Positions 8,675 to 17,396 of a stretch of 64,000 nt of DNA are shown here, one piece after another. Both the position numbers and the translations under genes were made by a program. This DNA is from Mycolicibacterium sarraceniae. Lineage in GTDB: Bacteria > Actinomycetota > Actinomycetes > Mycobacteriales > Mycobacteriaceae. The stretch spans positions 496,001 to 560,000 of the forward strand of contig NZ_AP022595.1 in assembly GCF_010731875.1 (NCBI RefSeq), in the 5' to 3' direction. The notes beneath the pieces are model-generated. The model ran no database searches. It saw only the letters and a program-made list of their open reading frames with translations, and was not told where the DNA came from. Every line of letters begins with the position of its first letter. Position 1 is the stretch's first letter.

Positions 8675-11028
8675 TGGTCTTCTCGTCTGTTCGCTGCGGA
8701 TCCGTCCTGAAGATCGGAGCGCGCGGCCCGCACACCGCCGAAGTGGCTGCTGAAGGACGCCCGCACCGCGTCGGGATCGCGTCGCGGAAGTTCGGGACCG
8801 GGTGGGGCCTCGACAACCTCGGCGGCACCGGGCACCAGCCGGGCACCGGGATCGCGAACCGGCAGGCCGTGCTCGGTGTGGGCCTGCACCGGGACGTTCT
8901 CCACCTTGGCCGCCGTCTCCCAGCCGTTGTCCCACACCGACTTCCAGTCCTGCGGCACCACCAGCGTGTGCGGGTCGACCATGATCTCATTCAGCATCTT
9001 CTGATAGATGAAGTCGGTGTCGGTGTCCTCGGGTTCGGGTGCCGGCACCCCGGTGATGCCACTGGAACCCGGCGAGCGCTGCGGCAGAGCGCTGTCCTCG
9101 GCGGGCGCGGCTGAAGGGGCTTCGGCGGAGGCATCGTCGTAGCGGCGGGCGTCAGTGCTGATCGGCGAGCCGTGCTCGAGCAGTTTCGGCGGGATGTACA
9201 GCTCGGCGGTGGTCCCCGAGGACGTCTCCCCCTCCACGGCGTTACGCAGCCGCACACCCATCCCGTGCATGTGCGCCAGTCGGCCGACCACAAACAACCC
9301 CATGTGCCGGGTGTTGTCCTGGCTGACCTCGCCACCGCCGTGCAGGCGCATATTGGCGATGCGCAGGTCACTGTCGGTCATGCCGATACCGTCGTCGTGC
9401 ACCTCGATGAGCAGCCCGGCGTTACGGGTCTGCTCCGCACTGACCCGCACCGGCGAGATCGGCGGCGAGTAGCGCAGGGCGTTGTCGATCAGTTCGGCCA
9501 GCATGTGCACCGCGTCGGCGGAGATCTTGCCGATCAGCGCCGAGTCGGGCACCTCACCGATCTCCACCCGCTTGTAGTCCTCGACCTCGGAGACCGCGGC
9601 GTTGACCGCACTGGCCAGCGGCAGCGACTCGCGGTGATCGCGCGACACCTGTGCGCCGGCGAGTACCAAAAGGTTGGCGCCGATCCGGCGCATCCGGGTG
9701 GCGAGGTGGTCCAGGCGGAAGAGATTGTCCAGCCGCTCGGGGTCTTGTTCGCTCTTTTCCAGCCGGTCGATGAGTGCGAGCTGCTGGTCGACCAGCGAAC
9801 GGTTGCGCCGGGACATCGTTTCGAACATCTCGTTGATCACCAGCCGCAGCCGGGCCTCGTCACCGGCCAGCAGCAGCGCCTGGGCGTGCAGCTCGTCGAC
9901 GGCGTGCGCGACCTGGCCGATCTCCTCGGTGGTGTAGACGGCCAGCGGTTCAGGCTCGCGCTCGTCGCCGGCCCGCACTCGGGCGATGCCCTGCTCGAGA
10001 TCGGTGTGCGCAACCCGCAGGGCACCGTCGCGCAGGATGCGCAGCGGCCTGACCAGTGACCGCGCCACCAGGAACACCACCAGCAGGGCGATGATGAACG
10101 CCGCGGACACCAGCAGCGAGTCGCGGATGACGGCGGTCCGCCGATCGCTGGCCTGCTGTTGGACGGCCGCGATGGTCTGGGCGGTGGTCGACGTGATGAC
10201 CTGGCCGGCGATGGTGTCGGTGGCCTGCAGCGATTGCAGCAGTTCGGTGTTGCCGACCAGCGCGACGTCTGGGTTGGAGATCAGGCCCATCCGCTTGACC
10301 ATCTCGCTCTGCAGCGTCTTGGCGTCCTGAGAGCCGACCCCGAGCACCTGACTCATCCCGAACAACGTCGACGGCTCGGTACCGGCCAGGGTGATCATCG
10401 ACGTCCGCAGCTCCGGTTCGGCCACGTCGCCACCCTGCTTCACCAGCATCTGCTGCATCAGCATCTGGCCGCGGGCACCGACCGCGCGACTCAGGCCCAG
10501 CGTCTGCGCGCGTAGCTTCTCGTCATCCAGACGCACCGAACCGTTGATGGCGTCTTCTGCGGTGAGCAGGATCGGCGCGTAGGTGGCGATCCGCTCACGT
10601 AGCCCGATGGCGTTTGCCGATACCGCACCGATGAGTTGCTGACCCCCGGTGAGAAGGTTGGCCACCCCGGTGCGGACGTCAGGGGCGACGTCAGTGGAGT
10701 TCAGCTTGTTCTGCAGGGTGGCCTTGGCTTTATCGAATGTGTTTGCTTTCCCCTGGGTGTCCTCGCCGGAGCTGTAGGCCAGCAGCACACCTTCCACCGC
10801 GCTGACGTAGCTTTCGATCACCGGAATCATCTCGACGCGATCGGCGGCGACCTGCAGATCTCGCTCTGAATTGAATTCGTTCCACAGCCGGGTGCCGGCG
10901 AAGACCAGTGCCAGCACCAGTGGAACGGCCACGATCGCAAAGACTTTGCCCCGCACCGGCCAATTGCGCAGCGACCAACGCGACGGTCGCTTCGCCGGCG
11001 CGGTTGTTGGTTGCTGAGTCTGATTCAT
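8671..11028 (-). CDS. Nitrate/nitrite-sensor-type histidine kinase (conservon CvnA-like)
   Basis: First gene of the mfp conservon, about 785 residues, corresponding to Rv3365c. After a transmembrane helix ([17 protein letters not shown], residues about 28-45) comes an extracytoplasmic NIT-like sensing region, a second helix near residue 315 ([19 protein letters not shown]), a HAMP linker, a dimerisation region with [10 protein letters not shown], and a HATPase domain with DNALRYSPP and DDGIGM. The last 130 residues are Pro/Ala-rich and probably disordered. I chose ATG 11028 because AGGGAAG precedes it; the frame stays open to 11211. No response regulator is adjacent, as usual for conservons, where GTPase modulation is proposed to replace a classical phosphorelay. 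Confidence 0.88.
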   Translation of the reverse strand: MNQTQQPTTAPAKRPSRWSLRNWPVRGKVFAIVAVPLVLALVFAGTRLWNEFNSERDLQVAADRVEMIPVIESYVSAVEGVLLAYSSGEDTQGKANTFDKAKATLQNKLNSTDVAPDVRTGVANLLTGGQQLIGAVSANAIGLRERIATYAPILLTAEDAINGSVRLDDEKLRAQTLGLSRAVGARGQMLMQQMLVKQGGDVAEPELRTSMITLAGTEPSTLFGMSQVLGVGSQDAKTLQSEMVKRMGLISNPDVALVGNTELLQSLQATDTIAGQVITSTTAQTIAAVQQQASDRRTAVIRDSLLVSAAFIIALLVVFLVARSLVRPLRILRDGALRVAHTDLEQGIARVRAGDEREPEPLAVYTTEEIGQVAHAVDELHAQALLLAGDEARLRLVINEMFETMSRRNRSLVDQQLALIDRLEKSEQDPERLDNLFRLDHLATRMRRIGANLLVLAGAQVSRDHRESLPLASAVNAAVSEVEDYKRVEIGEVPDSALIGKISADAVHMLAELIDNALRYSPPISPVRVSAEQTRNAGLLIEVHDDGIGMTDSDLRIANMRLHGGGEVSQDNTRHMGLFVVGRLAHMHGMGVRLRNAVEGETSSGTTAELYIPPKLLEHGSPISTDARRYDDASAEAPSAAPAEDSALPQRSPGSSGITGVPAPEPEDTDTDFIYQKMLNEIMVDPHTLVVPQDWKSVWDNGWETAAKVENVPVQAHTEHGLPVRDPGARLVPGAAEVVEAPPGPELPRRDPDAVRASFSSHFGGVRAARSDLQDGSAANRREDQ

Positions 11029-11238
11029 CCGGACTTCCCTGGTCATCGCTGCCCGTGTTGGCGACATCGGAGCTGCGCATAACCCCTGGCAATTGGTCGA
11101 GTATGACAGCCATTGCCCAGCATCTCCAGAATCGTTACTGAACAGAGAGATACCGCCATGACCGCGGGATAAACCCCAATCACGTGTCGAGCAAATTGTG
11201 CTGCGGCACAACTGAGATCATCAACTCCAGTGAAATGC

Positions 11239-11562
11239 CTACGCGGGTTTGAGCAGGCGACGAGAAACTGGCCGTATTCGTTGTCGCGCCCAGCGCCGAA
11301 TCCGATCACCGCTCGCCCATCGGGTTTGAGGTGAGTGCGCAACCGGGCCAGCACCTGTGTGCGCCAGGTACCCACCCAGCCGGCCGGGCCCGCAGCCGGC
11401 GTCGAGGATGTGAGCGTGCCGGGGTGCCATCGCGTCCACGAAACGCGCCTCACCGGCCAGGTCGTCACCGGCGCGCGCCATCGCACGGAAACGCTCGATG
11501 TACCAATGGGAATGACCGGGATCGGCCGCGGCCTTCTGCATCCAGATACTCGGCTCGACCAT
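11239..11562 (-). pseudogene. Class I SAM-dependent methyltransferase remnant, internally deleted
   Basis: The N-terminal part is intact: MVEPSIWMQKAAADPGHSHW and ILDAGCGPGRLGGYLAHTGA, the SAM-binding motif I. Similarity then jumps frame to RLRTHLKPDGRAVIGFGAGR, a motif normally 50-60 residues further on, and ends with FLVAC, resembling the natural C-terminus. At least two internal stretches are missing and one junction shifts frame, leaving about 320 bases of an expected 600. The single open frame from 11562 cannot form a complete Rossmann fold. It lies between the conservon kinase and the divergent spoU-type gene. Confidence 0.75.
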
Positions 11563-11606
11563 GCCACCATTATCCGCACCCTTGCACACACCGAGGACGG
11601 GGCGTC

Positions 11607-12071
11607 GTGTTCAAAGTGATGTTCTATTCGCCGCGTATCGCCCCCAACACGGGCAACGCGATCCGCATGGTGGCCGCGACCGGATGTGAATTGCATCTGG
11701 TCGAACCGCTTGGTTTCGACCTCTCCGAGCCGAAGCTGCGCCGCGCCGGGCTCGACTATCACGACCTGGCCTGGGTGACGGTGCACGCAAGCTTGGAGCA
11801 GGCGTGGGCGGCGGTGGGCGGCGCGCGGGTGTTCGCGTTCACCGCGCATGCGCAGCGATCGTTCTCCGAGATCGCCTACCGGCCCGGCGATGTCTTGCTC
11901 TTCGGGCCAGAACCCACCGGCTTGGACGACGAGACGCTCGCCGACCCGCACATCACCGAACGGGTACGCATCCCGATGCTGGCGGGTCGGCGGTCGCTGA
12001 ATCTGTCCAACGCCGCGGCGGTGGCGGCCTATGAGGCGTGGCGCCAGCAGGGGTTCTGTGGAGCTGTCTAG
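11607..12071 (+). CDS. trmL: tRNA (cytidine/uridine-2'-O-)methyltransferase, TrmL/SpoU family
   Basis: A 154-residue SPOUT methyltransferase matching mycobacterial SpoU (Rv3366). The family motifs are present: PRIAPNTGNAIRM at the N-terminus, LLFGPEPTGL near residue 100, and the C-terminal knot motif IPMLAGRRSLNLSNAAAVAA. This length is typical of TrmL, which methylates the ribose at position 34 of some leucine tRNAs. I started at GTG 11607, which puts PRIAPNTGNA at the expected distance from the N-terminus; the frame is open far upstream but antisense to the methyltransferase remnant. The stop is followed at once by a 23-bp tandem duplication. Confidence 0.9.
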   Translation: MFKVMFYSPRIAPNTGNAIRMVAATGCELHLVEPLGFDLSEPKLRRAGLDYHDLAWVTVHASLEQAWAAVGGARVFAFTAHAQRSFSEIAYRPGDVLLFGPEPTGLDDETLADPHITERVRIPMLAGRRSLNLSNAAAVAAYEAWRQQGFCGAV

Positions 12072-12117
12072 CTCTAGCTCACCAGGTGTCCCAGCTCTAG
12101 CTCACCAGGTGTCCCAG
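12072..12117. repeat. Two perfect 23-bp tandem copies at the nitroreductase 3' end
   Basis: The 23-base unit at 12072-12094 is repeated exactly at 12095-12117. The right-hand copy includes the last codons and stop of the minus-strand nitroreductase gene (HWDTW then TGA); the left copy lies beyond the stop, just after the TrmL stop. This is a duplication of a gene's own 3' end. The 46692-46743 region shows the same pattern and period. Confidence 0.9.
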
Positions 12118-12743
12118 TGGGTGAGCTGCTCGGCGGGCAGTCGCCTGGCGGGCTTGAAGTCGGTGCCCTTGGTGTAGGCGATCGGCCACAGTCCACCCTG
12201 GGCGTACTGGTCGAAGGGGATGCCGAGGAGCTCAGCGGCCTGCTTTTCCCCGTCCCCGATCAGGTGCAGCGTCGTATACGCCGAACCGAGACCGCGCGAG
12301 CGCAGGGCAAGCATGAAGCTCCAGACGGCGGGGATCAGCGATCCCCAGTAGGAGGCTTGCATGCCGGCCGGGGCACCGTCGGGGCGGCCTTCCAGGACCG
12401 GGATCAGGAATACCGGCGCCTTCTCGAGGTTCTGGTTGAGGAACTTGGCCGAGTCCATCACGGCGTCCATCTGGCCGTCGCGGATATCGCCGCGCACCGG
12501 CTTCGGCAGGTCGAGATACGGCGTCGCGTTGGCCCGGTAAATATCGGCCAGCGCCTTCTTCTTGGCGGCATCCTCGACGAACACGAACTGCCAGCCCTGA
12601 GCGTTTGACCCCGTGGGCGCCTGCAGTGCGAGATCGAGACATTCCATCAGCACATCGCGCGGTACCGGGCGGTCGAAGTCGAGCCGTTTGCGCACTGATC
12701 GGGTGGAGGTCAGGAGTTCGTCAACGCTCAGAGGCAGTGTCAT
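12102..12743 (-). CDS. Nitroreductase family protein
   Basis: A 213-residue FMN-dependent nitroreductase-fold protein corresponding to Rv3368c. The N-terminal TSTRSVRKRLDFDRPVPRDV contains the conserved RSVRKR FMN-phosphate contact, followed by QAPTGSNAQGWQFVFV, which is typical of the fold, and the C-terminal GLGSAYTTLHL segment. Members reduce nitro groups or quinones with NAD(P)H; the physiological substrate is unknown. The start ATG faces the divergent PPOX gene at 12767, leaving a 23-base gap that must hold both promoters. Confidence 0.88.
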   Translation of the reverse strand: MTLPLSVDELLTSTRSVRKRLDFDRPVPRDVLMECLDLALQAPTGSNAQGWQFVFVEDAAKKKALADIYRANATPYLDLPKPVRGDIRDGQMDAVMDSAKFLNQNLEKAPVFLIPVLEGRPDGAPAGMQASYWGSLIPAVWSFMLALRSRGLGSAYTTLHLIGDGEKQAAELLGIPFDQYAQGGLWPIAYTKGTDFKPARRLPAEQLTHWDTW

Positions 12744-12766
12744 GAGCTGAGACTACATTCGAGCCT

Positions 12767-13177
12767 ATGGCAATTGAACTGAGTCACAAGGTGGTCGATC
12801 GGCTCACCGGTGACGACTACGGCTGGCTGACCACGGTCGCCAAATCCGGCCAGCCGGTGCCCAAGTTGGTCTGGTTCTTCTACGACGGCGCCGACATCGT
12901 CATCTACACCGAACCGAAAGCGGCCAAGGTGCGCCACATCAAGTCGCATCCGAGGGTCAGCCTGAACCTGGACTCCGATGGCAACGGTGGAGGCATCATC
13001 GTGGTCGGAGGTCCGGCCACCGTTGACAGCGAGGAAGCCGATCCGCGCGATGACGCGCCCTACTGGGCGAAATATGGTGCCCTGTCAGATCAATTCGGCC
13101 TGACCGAGACGATGGGCGGGTACAACTTGCGGCTGCGGATCAGCATCGACAAGGTGTGGACGACGCCGACCGAGTAG
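12767..13177 (+). CDS. PPOX-class putative F420-dependent enzyme (Rv3369 family)
   Basis: A 136-residue split-barrel flavin/F420-binding protein resembling Rv3369. The barrel strands are seen in YGWLTTVAKSGQPVPKLVWF and DIVIYTEPKAAKVRHIKSHP, followed by SLNLDSDGNGGGIIVVGG. Small PPOX proteins of this type in actinobacteria often use coenzyme F420 for reductions or bind biliverdin or heme; the substrate here is not known. It is divergent from the nitroreductase gene and convergent with the truncated TetR gene, three bases from its stop. Confidence 0.88.
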   Translation: MAIELSHKVVDRLTGDDYGWLTTVAKSGQPVPKLVWFFYDGADIVIYTEPKAAKVRHIKSHPRVSLNLDSDGNGGGIIVVGGPATVDSEEADPRDDAPYWAKYGALSDQFGLTETMGGYNLRLRISIDKVWTTPTE

Positions 13178-13179
13178 GG

Positions 13180-13734
13180 CTAGCGGGGTTCCCGAATTCG
13201 GTTCGCCAGGAACGTGGCGTACTCGACCCGATAGCGGTCGTCCGGGATCCGCGACACGGATTGATGGAAAAGGCTGGTGGCAGAACGGGATCCGAGTAGC
13301 GCGTTGATGGCGATTGCGGTCACGACATCGCGCTCCTCTGCGGCCATGGCAGGCACCCACGCCGCGATCCAGTCCCCCAATTCGACGTGGAGTCCGTCGA
13401 TGAGCGCGGCGTACGCGGTGTCCAGCCGGCTCGATCGGCCGGCAGGGGTTCTGGCGGCGATCTGCAAGAGCTCTTCGTCGATGACACCGAATAGGTAACG
13501 ACCGAGCACCGTGAGCTCGGCCTGCAGATCGCCGAGACCGGCAAAGAGCGACCGGATATCCCGCATGGCGCGGCGGCGGTCCAGCTGACGGTCGATCCCG
13601 GCGTCGAGCAGCGCCTCCTTCGACGTGAAGTGGTGATAGAGCGCTCCGGACCCGGCCGCCAAGGAGGCGGCGAACATCGCGGCCTTCGGCGAGTTGTATC
13701 GGGGCCATCCGTTCATCCGGACTCCCCAAGTCAT
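13180..13734 (-). pseudogene. TetR-family regulator lacking its N-terminal helices
   Basis: The ligand-binding part and the end of the DNA-binding domain are present: SGALYHHFTSKEALLDAGID is the classic recognition-helix and linker motif, and the helical C-terminal domain runs to the stop. The first 25-30 residues, with helix 1 and most of helix 2, are replaced by unrelated sequence (MTWGVRMNGWPRYNSPKAAM). The breakpoint at 13690-13734 is where an AarF kinase fragment starts on the other strand. A shortened protein could still be made, but it should not bind DNA normally. Confidence 0.75.
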
Positions 13735-13940
13735 TCCGGAGGCATCGAACGGCCGCGTCTTGACAATGACCTACCTCGACGGGATGGATTGGGCGGCAGC
13801 GCAACACGCTGACCAGGATTTGAAGAACGCCTGGGCAGAGGTCGTCATGCGGTTCAGCCTGGGGAATCATCGGCATGCCAGCCTCATCCACGCTGATCCG
13901 CACCCCGGCAACTACCGCTTCCACCCTGATGGCACTCCTC
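13730..13940 (+). pseudogene. Fragment of an AarF/ABC1-type atypical kinase gene
   Basis: A plus-strand stretch of about 70 codons reads VIPEASNGRVLTMTYLDGMD, a helix around WAEVVMRFSLGNHRHASL, then HADPHPGNYRFHPDG. The last motif is the catalytic/metal-binding signature of ABC1/UbiB/AarF kinases. Both the N-terminal half and everything after the signature are missing. The left breakpoint coincides with loss of the 5' end of the TetR gene, so one deletion probably fused two originally divergent genes. Confidence 0.75.
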
Positions 13941-13985
13941 CCCAAAGACGACGAAAAAGACTAGCTCAGCGGCACAGGCCTGATT

Positions 13986-14010
13986 TTCCGCTTCGCTTCG
14001 CTCAGCGGAA
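13986..14010 (-). terminator. Possible hairpin at the dnaE2 stop
   Basis: Arms TTCCGCT and AGCGGAA pair perfectly around an 11-base loop and overlap the dnaE2 stop codon at 14002-14004. On the minus strand the stem is followed by AAAATCAGG, not a U tract, so it is at best a weak or factor-assisted terminator. Confidence 0.3.
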
Positions 14011-17000
14011 GTCCCGCGAGCGGGAGCCCACCTTCAAGGTGATGCGGCCCATCCGCTCGGCCATCACCGTCACCGCGCCCGTGGCGTTTTGCACCTGGCC
14101 GCGGATCAACAGTGCCGAGGCGGTCTGGGCCAGTTTTCGATGCCGGGTCCACACCCCCGGGGTGCACAGCACGTTGACCATGCCGGTCTCATCCTCGATG
14201 TTCATGAACGTCACGCCTTGCGCGGTGGCCGGCCGCTGCCGATGCGTCACCGCGCCGGCGATCAGCACCCGGCTGCCGTCGGGCACCTCCAGTAATCGGT
14301 CGGCCGGGACCACGCCCATCGCGTCGAGGTCTTCCCGCAGGAACTGGGTCGGATAGCTGTCCGGCGAAATACCGGTGGCCCACACATCCGCGGCGGCCAG
14401 TTCCACGTCGGTCATGCCGGGCAGGGCCGGCACATGTGACGATGAGCCGACACCCGGCAGCCGGTCGGGGCGCGCAGTAGCCGCCGCGCCGGCGGCCCAC
14501 AGCCCCTCTCGACGGGTGACCGAAAAGCAGCCCAACGCTCCCGCGGTGGCCAACGCCTCTGCCTGTGGCACCGAAAGCTGTACTCGCCCAGTCACATCCA
14601 GCAGTGAGGTGTACAGCCCACCGGCATCGCGCTCGTCGACGATGCGTTGGGCCAGCTCATCACCGATATTGCGCACGGTGCCCAGCCCCAGCCGCACATC
14701 AAGCCCGGAATTCTCCAATGTGGGATACGCCAGGCTGGCGTTGATATCGGGCCCGTGCACCTCGACCCCATGTCTACGGGCGTCGGCCACCAGCGATTGC
14801 GGCGAGTAGAAACCCATCGGCTGGGCGCGCAGCAGCGCAGCGCAGAACGCCGCCGGATGGTACAGCTTGAACCACGAGGAGTAATACACCAACGAGGCGA
14901 AGCTCAGCGAATGACTTTCCGGGAAACCGAAATTGGCGAAGGCTTCCAGTTTCTCGTAGATCCGTTCGGCAACCTCGCCGGTGATACCGTGCCGCTGGGC
15001 CATCCCGGCGTAGAACCGGTCTCGCAGCCGTCGCATCTTCTCGGTAGAGCGCTTGGACCCCATCGCCCGGCGCAGCTGGTCGGCCTCGGCCGCCGAGAAG
15101 CCCGCGCAGTCCACCGCCAGCTGCATCAGCTGTTCCTGGAACAGCGGGACCCCCAGCGTTTTTCGCAGTGCGGGTTCCATCGACGGATGGTCATAGGTGA
15201 CGGCTTCTAAGCCGTTGCGCCGCTTGATATAGGGGTGCACGGAGCCACCCTGGATGGGCCCGGGGCGGATCAGCGCCACCTCCACCACCAGGTCGTAGAA
15301 CACCCGTGGCTTCAGTCGGGGCAGGGTGGCCATCTGGGCGCGCGACTCCACCTGGAACACTCCGACGGAGTCGGCCTTCTGCAACATTTCGTAAACCGCG
15401 GAGTCGGTGAGATCCAGCTGAGCCAAATCAACCTTGATGCCCTTGTGCTCGGCAACCAGGTCGATGGCATAGTGCAACGCCGAGAGCATACCGAGGCCGA
15501 GCATATCGAATTTCACCAAACCGATTGCCGCACAGTCATCTTTATCCCACTGCAACACGCTACGGTTCTCCATGCGCGCCCACTCCACCGGGCACACGTC
15601 GGCAATCGGACGGTCGCAGATCACCATGCCCCCGGAGTGAATGCCCAGGTGCCGCGGCAGGTTCTTGATCTGGGTCGCCAACTCGACCACCGGCGCGGGG
15701 ATGCCGTCGACGTCCGGCGAATCGGCCCCGGAATGCCAGTGACTGATCTGCTTGCTCCAAGCGTCTTGCTGGCCTTGAGAGAAGCCGAGCGCACGAGCCA
15801 TGTCACGCACCGCACTTTTGCCCCGGTAGGTGATGACGTTGGCTACCTGCGCGGCGTAATCGCGGCCGTAGCGGTCGTAGACGTATTGAATGGCCTTTTC
15901 CCGCAGGTCCGATTCGATATCGATGTCGATATCGGGTGGCCCGTCTCGGGCCGGGGACAGGAACCTCTCGAAGAGCAGCTCATTGGCGATCGGGTCGACG
16001 GCAGTGACACCCAGCGCGTAGCAGACGGCAGAGTTGGCCGCCGATCCCCTTCCCTGACACAGGATGTCATTCTCTCGACAGAACCGGGTGATGTCGTGAA
16101 CCACCAGGAAATACCCCGGGAACTTCAACGCGGCGATGATGTCGAGCTCGCGCTCGATCTGGGTGTACGCCTCTGTGGCATTAGCGCGCGGCCCGTAGCG
16201 CTGGGTGGCCCCGACCATTACCAACTCCCGCAGCCAGCTGTCCTCGGTATGCCCATCGGGCACGTCGAACAGTGGCAGCTGCGGCGCAATCAGCGCCAGC
16301 CCGAAGGCGCACTGCTCACCGAGATCAGCTGCAGCGCTGATAGCTTCGGGGTGCCGTGCGAATAGCTGGGCCATCTCGTCGCCGGAGCGCAGATGTGCGC
16401 CTCCCAATGGCGCCAGCCAGCCGGCCGCTTCGTCCAGCGACTGGCGCGCCCGGATCGCCCCCATGGCCATGGCCAGCCGTCCTCGGCTCGGCTCGGCGAA
16501 GTGAGCGCCAGTGGTGGCGACGACACCCACCCCGAAGCGCGGCGCCAACGCAGCTAGCGCGGCATTGCGTTCGTCGTCGAGCGGATCACCGTGACAGGTG
16601 AGTTCGATGCTGACCCGATCACTGCCGAAGCGGTCCACCAGGTCAGCCAGCGCCGCTTCGGCCGCCTGCGGCCCGTGTTCCGAAAGGGACTGCCGGACAT
16701 GACCTTTACGACATCCGGTGAGAATATGCCAGTGCCCACCGGCCGCCTCGGTGAGCGCGTCGTAGTCATAGTGCGGCTTGCCCTTCTCACCACCGGCCAG
16801 ATGCGCAGCCGCCAACTGACGAGACAGCCGGCGGTAGCCCTCCGGGCCGCGGGCCAGCACCAGCAGGTGCGGCCCAGGCGGGTCGGGCGCCTCGGCGCGT
16901 GCGGTATTGCCCAGCGACAGTTCAGCACCGAAGACAGTGCGCATATCGAGTTCCTTGGCCGCCTCGGCGAATCGCACCACACCGTAGAGACCGTCGTGAT

Positions 17001-17295
17001 CGGTCAGTGCGATGGCCCGCAGGTCCAGTCGCGAGGCCTCCTCGACGAGTTCTTCCGGGGTGCTGGCTCCGTCGAGAAAGCTGTAGGCCGAATGCGCATG
17101 CAACTCGGCGTAGGGCACGGCTGAGCGCAGCGGACGCCCACCGGGCGGCTCGTATGGTTCCCGATGGCGTGACCAGGCCGGGCCGTCCCCGCCGTCGGCG
17201 TGTGGTTCCCCGAGCGACAAGCCGGGCCGTCGGGGCTTGCCGCCCAGCACCCGCTCCATCTCCGACCAGCTCGGCGGGCCGGTGAACCAGTTCAC
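14002..17295 (-). CDS. dnaE2: Error-prone DNA polymerase III alpha-type subunit DnaE2
   Basis: About 1097 residues, nearly collinear with M. tuberculosis DnaE2 (Rv3370c). An N-terminal PHP domain starts at YAELHAHSAYSFLDGAS; the polymerase catalytic acidic cluster is in GPPDIDIDIESDLREK; the thumb/fingers segment QGRGSAANSAVCYALGVTA is intact; an OB-fold lies near the C-terminus (QGVTFMNIEDETGMVNVLC). DnaE2 performs translesion synthesis in SOS-induced mutagenesis, recruited through ImuB, and underlies damage-induced mutation in mycobacteria. The GTG at 17295 gives the family N-terminus (VNWFTGPPSWSEME); a LexA box lies 13 bases upstream, so induction by RecA/LexA is expected. Confidence 0.96.
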   Translation of the reverse strand: MNWFTGPPSWSEMERVLGGKPRRPGLSLGEPHADGGDGPAWSRHREPYEPPGGRPLRSAVPYAELHAHSAYSFLDGASTPEELVEEASRLDLRAIALTDHDGLYGVVRFAEAAKELDMRTVFGAELSLGNTARAEAPDPPGPHLLVLARGPEGYRRLSRQLAAAHLAGGEKGKPHYDYDALTEAAGGHWHILTGCRKGHVRQSLSEHGPQAAEAALADLVDRFGSDRVSIELTCHGDPLDDERNAALAALAPRFGVGVVATTGAHFAEPSRGRLAMAMGAIRARQSLDEAAGWLAPLGGAHLRSGDEMAQLFARHPEAISAAADLGEQCAFGLALIAPQLPLFDVPDGHTEDSWLRELVMVGATQRYGPRANATEAYTQIERELDIIAALKFPGYFLVVHDITRFCRENDILCQGRGSAANSAVCYALGVTAVDPIANELLFERFLSPARDGPPDIDIDIESDLREKAIQYVYDRYGRDYAAQVANVITYRGKSAVRDMARALGFSQGQQDAWSKQISHWHSGADSPDVDGIPAPVVELATQIKNLPRHLGIHSGGMVICDRPIADVCPVEWARMENRSVLQWDKDDCAAIGLVKFDMLGLGMLSALHYAIDLVAEHKGIKVDLAQLDLTDSAVYEMLQKADSVGVFQVESRAQMATLPRLKPRVFYDLVVEVALIRPGPIQGGSVHPYIKRRNGLEAVTYDHPSMEPALRKTLGVPLFQEQLMQLAVDCAGFSAAEADQLRRAMGSKRSTEKMRRLRDRFYAGMAQRHGITGEVAERIYEKLEAFANFGFPESHSLSFASLVYYSSWFKLYHPAAFCAALLRAQPMGFYSPQSLVADARRHGVEVHGPDINASLAYPTLENSGLDVRLGLGTVRNIGDELAQRIVDERDAGGLYTSLLDVTGRVQLSVPQAEALATAGALGCFSVTRREGLWAAGAAATARPDRLPGVGSSSHVPALPGMTDVELAAADVWATGISPDSYPTQFLREDLDAMGVVPADRLLEVPDGSRVLIAGAVTHRQRPATAQGVTFMNIEDETGMVNVLCTPGVWTRHRKLAQTASALLIRGQVQNATGAVTVMAERMGRITLKVGSRSRDFR

Positions 17296-17307
17296 GCAGC
17301 TAGCGTA

Positions 17308-17323
17308 TCGAACAAATGTTCGA
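17308..17323. promoter_or_regulatory. LexA (SOS) box between dnaE2 and the HelD-like gene
   Basis: TCGAACAAATGTTCGA is a perfect dyad and fits the mycobacterial LexA consensus TCGAAC(N4)GTTCGA. It lies 13 bases upstream of the dnaE2 GTG and 74 bases upstream of the divergent helicase ATG. LexA bound here should repress dnaE2 and might also affect the helicase gene. Confidence 0.92.
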
Positions 17324-17396
17324 TGCGCTGAGCGGTGCGGGCAAACTAGACGAAGATGATGTCTCGGACTACGGAATTGAGGGGGAACTGAGACGC

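Noticed and set aside
15235..16365. 376-residue plus-strand frame inside dnaE2
   Set aside because: Antisense shadow of a fully conserved polymerase gene in GC-rich DNA.
17316..17396. Upstream ATG start for the HelD-like gene
   Set aside because: It lies inside the LexA box and adds 27 residues unlike the family; ATG 17397 has a good ribosome site.
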